Of a stretch of DNA of 64,000 bases, positions 1 to 7,335 are shown in pieces; within the stretch, counting starts at the first letter, position 1; every line of letters starts with the position of its first letter. The translations under genes were made by a program, and so were the position numbers. The stretch is from assembly GCA_032622095.1 (NCBI GenBank), contig CP136061.1, positions 20,402,991 to 20,466,990 on the forward strand, written 5' to 3'. A model generated the notes under the pieces. That model ran no database searches, was not told the origin of the DNA, and saw nothing but the letters and a program-made list of their open reading frames with translations. The DNA is from Siphonodentalium dalli (Eukaryota; Mollusca; Scaphopoda; Gadilida; Siphonodentaliidae).

Positions 1-768
1 AGTCAAATAATGGATATTATGGGATCAATTCAGCTTGACTTCTTCCAACAGGACAAATTACTACTAAATGGTCTCCCGCTCACGTTAAAATTCTGGCAGA
101 CGAGAGATGTTTTTAGACTGATGTATGCGGGAACCACTGAGACATACAAGTTGAAAATACAGGAAGCTAATTTGAGACTAGCCACTGTGAAAGTTAACCC
201 CGGTGTATTACTCAGTCATACTGAGTCACTCAAGAAAAAGAACGCGTGTTATCCTTTTTCAAAATCTATCATAAAGACGTATACAGTGTCAAAAGGTGCA
301 TTCAGTTTGGGAGAAGATAATCTATTTCAAGGAAACGTACCCAGTAGCTGTATTATTGGCTTAGTATCATCAAAGGCTGAAAGCGGTTCACGCGATAAGA
401 ACCCGTTCAACTTTGCGACTTTTGGATGCAACTTCGTCGGATTTTACGTCAACGGGCAGTCTATGCCAGCCCAAGCACTACAACCGAACTTTACCAGTAA
501 GGAATATGTAGAAGCTTACAATACGATAATAAAAGATGCGAAACGAAAAGCCGTTCATATTACTTATGAGGATTATGCGAAAGGTTATTGCATATATCGG
601 ATAAACCCGCAAGGAATTAATCACGATCGAGTCATACCGCACAAAGGTCACACACGCCTCGAGATTAAATTCTCATCGGCTTTGAAAGACAATTGTACTG
701 TAATTGTTTACGCCAAATTTCCTGCCGCTCTCAAAGTTGACGAGAGTCGTAAAGTTTGCATTGAATAA
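1..768 (+). CDS. Polinton-type major capsid protein, C-terminal part (5' end outside window)
   Basis: The frame is open from base 1, so the gene begins left of the window; the first ATG inside it (base 10) is unlikely to be the real start. About 255 codons remain. The protein resembles the F54H12.2-like proteins of invertebrate genomes, which I take to be the double jelly-roll capsid protein (PY/hexon) of Polintons and adintoviruses. Matching features are the early FFQDKLLLNG-like segment, the central NLFQGNVPSS...IIGLVSS segment, the NPFNFATF...YVNGQSMPAQALQPNF segment, and a beta-rich end (TVIVYAKFPA). It would form the capsid shell. The stop codon overlaps the start of the protease gene (TAATG). 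No internal stop or frameshift is visible. The family assignment is from remembered motifs; full-length relatives are roughly 400-450 residues, so perhaps 40% is missing. Confidence 0.8.
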   Translation, partial: SQIMDIMGSIQLDFFQQDKLLLNGLPLTLKFWQTRDVFRLMYAGTTETYKLKIQEANLRLATVKVNPGVLLSHTESLKKKNACYPFSKSIIKTYTVSKGAFSLGEDNLFQGNVPSSCIIGLVSSKAESGSRDKNPFNFATFGCNFVGFYVNGQSMPAQALQPNFTSKEYVEAYNTIIKDAKRKAVHITYEDYAKGYCIYRINPQGINHDRVIPHKGHTRLEIKFSSALKDNCTVIVYAKFPAALKVDESRKVCIE

Positions 769-1214
769 TGAATACACGCGGACTCATGAGGGTGATAAAT
801 AGTTTCACAAACCATAATGAGATAGATGTTTGTCCCATAGACAAATTACCTCTTTATATCCAATATCCCCAGATGTATATAGTTAACACTGACGAGAGTA
901 GCCAACCTGGACGCCACTGGATATTGATGACATTCCAGGAACATAATGTATCAGAGTTCTTCGACCCTATGGGATTAAAACCCGAGTGTTACAACGGACG
1001 ATTTAAACACGTGTTGTTATTGAATGGACCTCGTTACGAGTGCAATGCTTACAGATTACAGGGTTCTAATATATGTGGTCCCTATTGCATATACTTTGCA
1101 TTCTATAAACTGTGCGGATACAGTCTAGAAAATATAATGAGACGTTTCAGTGCCAATAATTATATGTATAATGATTTAATTATTAAGGATTTTATGTTGA
1201 AATATATTCTGTAA
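768..1214 (+). CDS. Adenain-like cysteine protease (Polinton PRO, capsid maturation)
   Basis: A 148-residue protein with the layout of the adenovirus-type maturation protease (C5 family; ULP-like fold). The catalytic candidates are His50 in GRHW, Asp66 in FFDPMG, Gln98 in RLQG (oxyanion hole) and Cys103 in ICGPYC. Their order and spacing match the His-Asp/Glu-Gln-Cys pattern. It would cleave capsid proteins during virion assembly. The chosen ATG shares its A with the stop of the capsid gene (TAATG); a second in-frame Met is at residue 7. The length is short compared with adenovirus protease (about 200) but usual for Polinton proteases. The frame is intact and all catalytic residues are present, so the protein could be functional. 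It sits directly after the capsid gene, a typical Polinton neighbourhood. Confidence 0.9.
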   Translation: MNTRGLMRVINSFTNHNEIDVCPIDKLPLYIQYPQMYIVNTDESSQPGRHWILMTFQEHNVSEFFDPMGLKPECYNGRFKHVLLLNGPRYECNAYRLQGSNICGPYCIYFAFYKLCGYSLENIMRRFSANNYMYNDLIIKDFMLKYIL

Positions 1215-1329
1215 ACGCTCTTCATTAGCGACAACGAGAGAAACACTCTTTAAATTATATTATGTATATAAATAAAATATTGTAAATACAATCATTTATC
1301 GTTCTTATATTATCATATGTATGACTGGG

Positions 1330-1366
<37 letters not shown>

Positions 1367-1552
1367 GACTGGGTTGAGAGGGTGGGGGTGTGGGGTCTGT
1401 GGAGAGAGTCCGGTGAGGTGGTATTAGGTCTGTTGCCAAAACAAACAAAAAAATCTATTGTTTTTGTTTGTTTTGTCAAAAGCCAAAAAACAAAGGTATG
1501 TGAGCCATCCCCGAATGAAAAAAATAGATAATCGATACATATATATATATAT
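1215..1552. other. Intergenic spacer with AT microsatellite and G-rich tract
   Basis: No gene is supported. The spacer holds an AACGCTCTT motif overlapping the protease stop codon (1214-1222). A long (AT)n run lies near 1336-1362 and a G-rich segment near 1372-1425. An inverted repeat of AAACAAACAAAA type lies around 1440-1480, followed by a second short AT run. It separates the plus-strand protease from the 3' end of the minus-strand TBP-like gene, so it is a space between converging genes. Open frames here are low-complexity artefacts. Confidence 0.6.
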
Positions 1553-1718
1553 TTATTCTGAAAGTAATTCAAGTTCACATATAGTAGGATATACAATATT
1601 TAACATCTGCTTTTCACTTTTAATGCCCGTAATCACAATTTTTCCATTATGAAAGCATGTAAAATGTATTTTCTCAGCTCTAATTCGTAAGAACATTCCA
1701 TAAGTTTCACTAAAACGT
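1553..1718 (-). pseudogene. TBP-like gene, second TBP repeat (3' part, separated by a MITE)
   Basis: Reading the minus strand away from the MITE gives about 55 codons to a TAA at 1553-1555. The residues match the second half of a TATA-binding protein saddle. There is a KRFSETYGMFLRI segment in the place of the LFPGLIYRM strand, then HFTCFHNGKIVITG in the place of the LIFVSGKVVLTG strand. After that comes a helix ending in IVYPTICEL, comparable to the NIYPIL helix. The phenylalanines that kink DNA in known TBPs appear to be kept. This segment is too short for the ORF list and lies on the same strand, just beyond the inserted element from the first TBP repeat. Its frame differs from that of the first repeat even if the MITE is ignored, so at least one further indel or some lost sequence is implied. 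Confidence 0.75.
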
Positions 1719-1722
1719 TTAA

Positions 1723-2191
1723 AGGTACCCAACCCGTAAAGAGGGTCCCCATCTCAACAGATTCCAACAACAACAATCCGATCGGAGGGTCCTATATTAC
1801 TATTTCTTTGGCTTTGGGGGTAAAAAATATTTGATTCGAGTCGAGGAACCCATCAAACAAAGCTCAGAGTTATTAGATATTGATTTTTCAAATTTGTTAT
1901 AAACTCGAGATGAGTACTGCTAACTGCCGTAATCTGCTCTGGATGTGTTCTCCAAATCTATTCAAACAGACAAGGATGGATAACTCTAAAATCAAGTGGT
2001 AATTTTAATGCAATTTTGACTGAGTTCTGGGCCAGATAGTATTCCCGATAATGAAAAATAATAGATTTCTAAAATCGATATCTAACAAATCTGAGCTTTG
2101 ATGGGTGACTTCCTCGACTCGAATCAAATATTTTTGACCCCCGAAGCCATTGAAATAGTAATTGAGAGGAGTTTTATCGGGTTGAGTACCT
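1723..2191. mobile_element. TTAA-flanked 469-bp MITE inserted in the TBP-like gene (copy 1)
   Basis: The ends are AGGTACCCAACCC and GGGTTGAGTACCT, flanked by TTAA at 1719-1722 and 2192-2195. This TTAA target-site duplication is the signature of piggyBac-type elements. A near-identical copy of the same length lies at 14456-14924 and a third at 31498-31965. The arms are long inverted repeats (the GGGTCCTATATTAC and TTGATTCGAGTCGAGG segments recur in inverted form). It carries no transposase. It separates the two halves of the TBP-like gene, and the first-repeat frame reads about 23 codons into it before stopping. Confidence 0.9.
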
Positions 2192-2195
2192 TTAA

Positions 2196-2525
2196 GTCAA
2201 GTTTTCCATTTAACTGACAAAATGCAGACATTGTCAAAAAATTTATGGAATTTAATCTCACTCGCCAACCACATTTTTGAATATGTCGAGCGTACCGACG
2301 CAATCGAACTCGTGTCTGTTTGACACTATCAGAACGCCCGTTAACAACGATTTTACCCGTGTTAAACACGAGGCAACATCCACCGAATTTAGAATGTTTC
2401 CATACAACTCCGCTAAACTTTTTGGAATTGTATTCAATGTTCGAACAGCCGAGTGTCAAATCCCTTAGATTAATAGAACAGTTCAAATCTGCAGAACATA
2501 CGACATTAGTTATTCGTAGCATCAT
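2196..2525 (-). pseudogene. TBP-like protein, first TBP repeat (5' part)
   Basis: The ATG at 2525 opens a frame whose first 110 codons look like the first half of the TATA-binding-protein core. Visible pieces are ITNVVCSADLNCSINLRDL (strand S1 and helix H1), then N-x-EYNSKKF, CLVFNTGKIVVNG, and RRYARHIQKCGW (helix H2). These align with the NIVATV..., EYNPKRF, ALIFSSGK and RKYARVIQKLGF blocks of eukaryotic TBP. Phe37 and Phe54 sit where TBP uses phenylalanines to kink the TATA box. From residue 111 the frame runs into the MITE (2191 downward), so the normal continuation is lost; the second repeat lies at 1553-1718. The start is uncertain because the frame is also open 13 codons upstream without a Met. 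It begins 11 bases after the stop of the PC4-like gene on the same strand. It is not a standard Polinton gene as far as I know. Confidence 0.8.
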
Positions 2526-2536
2526 AGGAGTAATGT

Positions 2537-3135
2537 TTAGATCAATGTCTGCATCCGGTTAATCAAACATGTTCTATCACCGTTGGGGCAGCATTCCATA
2601 CATCTTAAAGATCCTTCCTGGTTTTGGTGATCGTCGGTCAAATAGCACTGCACAGTCTGATCAATTTCAGGAATATTAGCACACAGGATGAATATAGCTC
2701 CAACTAGTTCTTCAAATTGGTCGAATGTCAGAGATATTCCGTATTTGGTTGCACACAAATCATCTGAATGTTCAGGCAGCCAATACCTGCGAATGTCAAC
2801 ACGCGGGATGCCGCTCTTTATCGTAATGAAGAAATTCCCTCCGATATGACGTCTCATGAATACATCGTCTTCACCGGTACGATAACTGACCACTTCTTGA
2901 TGTATATCTGCTAAGTAAGATTTCAACTCTTTGAATCTCCTTAGATTTAATGTTATTCCAGATTTTGTCCCGCAGAACTTTCACCGCACTCTCGTATGTG
3001 TATATACAGATTTCCCAGGAATCGGCCGTCAAATAGGAAAATGTCATTTCCTAACGGGGCTAAGCATTGTGGATGGAACGCCCTCTCGTTGGTTTCAGTC
3101 CGTTGGTTTCCTTCAACATCGGGTTGATCAGTCAT
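2537..3135 (-). pseudogene. Tandem PC4-like (p15/Sub1) ssDNA-binding protein, frameshifted
   Basis: Two PC4-type domains lie in a row on the minus strand. The ATG at 3135 opens 60 codons containing FDGRFLGNLYIHIREC, the first beta-hairpin strands of a PC4 domain. Its second half (TKSGITLNLRRFKELKSYL, comparable to the KGISL...W..L strand-helix) continues in a different frame from about 2980. A complete second domain follows: GNFFITIKSG, VDIRRYW, ATKYGISLTFDQFEEL. This mirrors human PC4 (IDIREYW...KGISLNPEQW). The tail has a Cys cluster (RCMECCPNG...TC) and ends with TAA at 2537-2539. The frame change falls between about 2986 and 2970. It may be a true lesion, an assembly error, or a short unseen intron. 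PC4 proteins bind melted promoter DNA and help start transcription. The neighbour downstream is the TBP-like gene, so a joint role in transcription is inferred. Confidence 0.82.
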
Positions 3136-3521
3136 TGTTTTTTATTTTGAACCTGGAAAATAAGAAAACAAAACATTACTTATCAGTTACACATCGAGAG
3201 TACAAAAGTCCGAAAGGAGTCCGCTCATGTGTTTGGTGGATGTTGGGTGTGGGGGAGGCCCGCCCCCGCCCGCCCCGCCCGCCCTGGGGAGGGGAGGCCC
3301 GCCCGCCCGCCCGCCCGCCCTGGGGAGGGGAGGCCCACCCGCCCGCCCTGGGGAGGGGAGGCCCGCCCGCCCTGGGGAGGGGAGGCCCGCCCGCCCGCCC
3401 GCCCCGCCCTGGGGGTCCCCTCGCCCCCGCCCTGGGGGGTCCGCTCGCCCTGTTGGGGGAGGCCCGCCCCCCTCGCATACTCAATAAGAATAAGAAAATT
3501 GAGTCATTGAGTCAGTTCATT
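3136..3521. repeat. GC-rich minisatellite in the divergent spacer
   Basis: From about 3244 to 3476 the sequence is almost pure G+C, made of irregular units of CCCGCCCTGGGGAGGGGAGG type (about 25-40 bp). The surrounding element is AT-rich, so this is a sharp composition outlier. The repeated G4 and G3 runs could form G-quadruplexes. It lies between the divergent starts of the PC4-like gene (minus, 3135) and the 182-codon orphan (plus, 3522), in the place of a shared promoter. Frames through it on both strands (Pro/Arg/Gly-rich) are composition artefacts, including the one that appears to extend the orphan upstream to 2931. Confidence 0.85.
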
Positions 3522-4070
3522 ATGGAGAGAATACTACCCGCAGAAATACTGGAGAAAATATACAATCAGCTAATTGAAATGTCAACTATAAATCCAGAAA
3601 TAAAAAAACAACTACTACACAATTGGTTTATAAGAGAAATTAAAATAATACTGAAGAATATAGATGAAGGATATTTTCCTGTACAACGATTGAAATCTTT
3701 GATTGCTAGGTCTGAATTTGAAACTGATTTCTTACAAGATATATTGAATCAAATGTTTTCAAATCGCTGGGTATTTAGAGGCGTTCCTAAAAACAAAATA
3801 CATGACATTCGTGAACTTATTGGAGATAACTTTGTGAGATTTGCAGAATACCGAGACTGGGTTTTCAATCAGAGAAGTTTTGAAGAAGTGACAATAATTC
3901 ACGGATATATCATTCTCCGTGAACCGTGTACACTGTTCACGATTGAACAAATACTTAACAGCGGCGTGATTTTGGATTACATTTCTACAAGTAAATCGAA
4001 ATATATTTCAGAATTAGAGAATGAATTAATCTGGTCATTCGGAATAATCTGGAATTATGGTGACTCTTAG
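3522..4070 (+). CDS. Unknown 182-residue protein of the Polinton-like element
   Basis: I do not recognise this protein. I start it at the ATG at 3522, directly after the GC-rich tract; the longer frame reads through low-complexity DNA. The sequence is charged and helical-looking with no signal peptide or membrane segment. The first residues (MERILPAEILEKIYNQL) resemble the LPxEIxxxI start of an F-box or a short helical bundle, but this is weak. The later part has a VFRGVPKNKIHDIRELIGDNF stretch and ends in ELIWSFGIIWNYGDS. The stop is followed by an A-rich stretch and an AAAAAGAGCGTT motif at 4134-4145. Codon use and AT content are like the other genes of the element, and the frame is intact, so it is probably real. 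Confidence 0.6.
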   Translation: MERILPAEILEKIYNQLIEMSTINPEIKKQLLHNWFIREIKIILKNIDEGYFPVQRLKSLIARSEFETDFLQDILNQMFSNRWVFRGVPKNKIHDIRELIGDNFVRFAEYRDWVFNQRSFEEVTIIHGYIILREPCTLFTIEQILNSGVILDYISTSKSKYISELENELIWSFGIIWNYGDS

Positions 4071-4502
4071 TTGAGAAAATAAAAAAAAAACATAGTTGTT
4101 TTTGGTTTAAGACCGATATAATATTATAAGTATAAAAAGAGCGTTAAGATTGTACTGGAGGTAAAAATGCAATGATAGAAAAAAAAACAACTAATTCATA
4201 ACTAACCTGTATAGAATATTTCACACGCACAGTATAGGACTAACGAATTTGTAATTGTGAACTGGATCAGGTAGCATTTTATAGATCGAAAAAATGGACA
4301 CCTTGGATAAATTGACCAATGACTGCCATCGGTTTATAGTAATACGTGTTCATGCACGCTCGATGTTATCTAACATCGAACGTGTCTGAACAAGCCTTAG
4401 TATAATCCGATAGCTACCATCGGTCGAATGTTTACACTCTCATTACAACCTTGATCAAATATAGACGATTAAATTATATACTATATATATTACGTACCTC
4501 GT
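4071..4502. other. Spacer between converging genes with a perfect hairpin
   Basis: No gene is seen. The spacer holds an A-run, an AAAAAGAGCGTT motif (4134-4145), and an inverted repeat CGATGTTA-TC-TAACATCG near 4361-4378. It separates the 3' ends of the plus-strand orphan and the minus-strand polymerase. The phrase CATCGAACGTGTCTGAAC just after the hairpin recurs with one change near 10470, beyond the polymerase 5' end. Transcription may end here, but I see no clear signal for that. Confidence 0.45.
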
Positions 4503-4862
4503 TCAATATCCATATGGCAGTGTATCCATGTTATCCAATCGTCTGCGTTTGGTATAAACAACTCGGTACTGTTTCTCCTCAGATCTGTTATATATTTTTC
4601 TTTTTCCTTTAGATCTGCATATTTTCCGTGGATTGGTTGTGGTGATGGGCACTGTGCTTCCAGATTCTAACAGCTCTTTAATCGTCTGGAAATTGATGAA
4701 CTGTGAATTTTCAAAGTTCAAAGAGAACCCCCGAACTTTACACGTCTCTTTAGCTTTATTTGTTCTATAAGCGTAATTCTTGGGTCCTCCAGAAACAAAT
4801 TCTTCGATGTATTCATCAGGATCTAGCTCACTAGTCAGTTGTCCCAAATAGTCGCCCAGTGT
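4503..4862 (-). CDS. Protein-primed DNA polymerase B, C-terminal part (shifted frame)
   Basis: This frame continues the polymerase after the catalytic YYDTDS motif. Recognisable blocks are LGDYLGQLTSEL and FVSGGPKNYAYR, the thumb-region motifs of Polinton and other protein-primed family B polymerases, then a basic tail (KRRRLDNMD) ending at TGA 4503-4505. The frame is open further upstream to 4952 but that part is a shadow of the main frame. The join to the preceding frame needs a shift of one base between about 4900 and 4860; a run of four G on the plus strand at 4863-4866 is a likely place. A small intron is not supported by good splice sites. Confidence 0.85.
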   Translation of the reverse strand, partial: TLGDYLGQLTSELDPDEYIEEFVSGGPKNYAYRTNKAKETCKVRGFSLNFENSQFINFQTIKELLESGSTVPITTTNPRKICRSKGKRKIYNRSEEKQYRVVYTKRRRLDNMDTLPYGY

Positions 4863-7335
4863 GGGGATTAATTTGATCCTCTGTGCTGCTGAATACACAA
4901 CTATCCGTGTCGTAATATAATACTCTTCTGTCCAAGGAATGAATAACTTCATATAACATTAATCGAGCGTGACACGTCGTGAATGTGGCCAAATATATGT
5001 TATTCGCTGCTCCACAAGGCACACAGTCTTTTCGATAGGTCCACTCCATTTGAAGAATGTCATCAGTTATGACATGAAAATTTTCCATTTGTTTCATTGG
5101 ATTTGAAATGAGTTGGAATAGATTGTCTTGTTCCGATTCATGGAAATATTCGGTCTGTTTGAAATTCTGGTTTTGGCCCAGCTTCCCCCAAAAACTGTTG
5201 AGCATGAGCTTACTGATTTGACGCAATCCTGGATTCTTTTCGATGCTTTCTCTGTCCAGTAATATACCTTCGTTGTCTTTATACGCTGTGATGTATTTAT
5301 CCATGTCTTCGTTAGATTTTATCCAATCCGGAGGACCGCTAGCCTGCTGCTTGAACTTTAAGAATGTGTTTATATATTCCGTGAATAATCCATTTTGTTG
5401 GCTATAGTCTGACGTTTCGGTCCAATGGTATATTTCATATATTTTGAGAATCTTGTATCCCACTTTGACAGCTGTCTCCAGTTCAGGAATACACCAAACA
5501 CCGGTAATAGCTCTCTGTTGGCACGTACACGTGCAAGGTCGTTGATTTTCATTATCAGCACAAGTCCTGCACAGTGGAAACTTCAGTTTACCTTCGGATC
5601 GATACGGTAATACGGGGTGATAGAGTCCATTAGGCGGTAAAATCTTGACTTGCGCTATTCCGAAGTAATCCTTAAGCTCGGTAATGTCATCGCCCAAAAT
5701 GATTTTCGGGTGTCCAATCGGGTAGCGAGAGTATTTGAGCACACTTGGATACAGCGACGTGAAGTCAAAATAGTGTATTTTCTCACCAACGGCAGCTTTG
5801 TAGTGTAATTTAGTTGCATTCGTTCTGCCGCCGAAGAAACTGTCTCTAGGCTCTAGCCGTTCAACAATGTCTAAACTAGCAATGAAGTCACGAAGCTCCG
5901 GATTAGTCTTTCGGGCAGCGACGAACTCGTGTTCCCAAATGCACACATATTTCATGCCTCGACTTTCTATATACTTCTTCTTTTTCTGTGTGAGTCCGTA
6001 TAATTCATTAGGTGTCTGGTTGGTTATCGGATTCTTGACTACGTCTCTATCGTGACTCAGACAAAGTTCACATCCATGGAATTGACATCCGTGAAATTCG
6101 AATGCCGTGTTTAATTCTTCACAATAGCCATCCAATCTGTACTTTGCATCATCGAGTTTCTTTTCACGGCCGTTCAAAGCGTGAGTTATGTGGATTTTAT
6201 CTTTGAACATCATCCATTCCAGCCATTGAATCGAACTTTTGCTGTATTGATCTTTATATGATGTCTTGGGGATTCGAGCTATCTGGGATTTGAGAAATTC
6301 TTTCTCACGAATTTGTACGCCGCGTTCATCTTCAAGTTTTGTTTCTTGAACCCATTCACCTTTGTATAAAATAGACAAAGTTCCATCTTTACATTTAGCT
6401 GGAAGCCACGTTTTCCCTTCGGTACTTAGACGCACTCTCCATTCCTCGTCGACGAATTTCGTTCTGAATATTCCCATACATACCGATGCGATTGTAACGT
6501 ATTGGAATGGATCAACAGCACCAACCAGTTTGAACTTCATATCGCCAGAAAACTCGTCAATTACGGGTTGTATATTTCCAGTCGCATTCATGATGTGGGT
6601 TCTGAATTTTATGCAAGCTTGTCTCAAAATATTGACATCACTACGACAATAATCCGATAATTCTTTCTTGAAGATGAAAACTGCATTTGTTTGAGCCGCG
6701 TGCCATTTCGTGAAGTCTTTTCGTTCAGCCACACTCATATAATCAGCGCCGTAATATTTGGCATCCGGATAGGGTCCTTCATAATTCTGGTTGGCTGATT
6801 TATTGAAAAAGTGCGGGAACCATCCTTTTTTCTCGCCATCCAGACCGAAAGTTTTCGGTAACAGTGCCAACTTCATTGGTAGAAAGCTGAGACTGTCCAG
6901 TACTTTGATATGAAGATCTTTTTCCACGTATAGGTACATCAATTTGGATCCATTATATATAACTTTGGGTCTCAATGATTGATCAATGAGATATTCCATG
7001 AGAAAATATCCATCGTAACCCTTGAAGTTGTGAGCCAGTGCTATGAATCCCTTGTGTTGTTCAGAGAATAACCATTTTCCAAACTTTTCACCGGTATCAG
7101 GACCGCTAAATATAACCTCTCGGAGTCCGCATGTATCCGAACATAAATTTCGGTCACTCTTCTTCTTCTTCTTCTTCTTCGCATCACTGTCGTTACACGC
7201 ATCACATAGAGGTCCGCAATTTCTACAGTTCGGTTTCGCTTCCAACGATTCATGCATGCATTCGTAGCAAGCTGTTTGGGCGACGAGGAAGTTCGGTGTA
7301 TGCTGGACTTTTCCGCACCATGTTTTTAAACAGTT
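4860..7335 (-). CDS. Protein-primed DNA polymerase B, exon 2 (exonuclease end, palm, fingers)
   Basis: This is the main body of a Polinton-type pPolB. Exon 2 starts at 7335 after a TTTTCAG acceptor, in frame with the ATG at 7257. Numbering from that Met, the exonuclease motifs are NFKGYD (77-82) and YCRSD (203-207). The polymerase motifs are A DFTSLYPS (498-505), B KLMLNSFWG (683-691) and C YYDTDS (781-786). Between exonuclease and palm lies an inserted block with LDGYCEELNTAFEFHGCQFHGC (376-396) and WEHEF (441-445), like a small endonuclease fold. A lysine run (27-33) comes from a CTT repeat. The enzyme would copy the element using a protein primer. After motif C the frame shifts and stops at 4831. 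All catalytic aspartates are present, so decay looks slight. Confidence 0.96.

Noticed and set aside
1255-1652. Frames on both strands in 1255-1652
   Set aside because: They cross AT microsatellites; the only supported coding signal here is the short TBP second repeat on the minus strand.
2931-3521. Long plus-strand frame that would give the orphan a 197-residue N-terminal extension
   Set aside because: It runs antisense to the PC4-like gene and then through the GC minisatellite; the ATG at 3522 is the better start.
4831-4952. Programmed frameshift in pPolB
   Set aside because: No clear slippery site or conserved stem was seen; a simple indel is the simpler reading.
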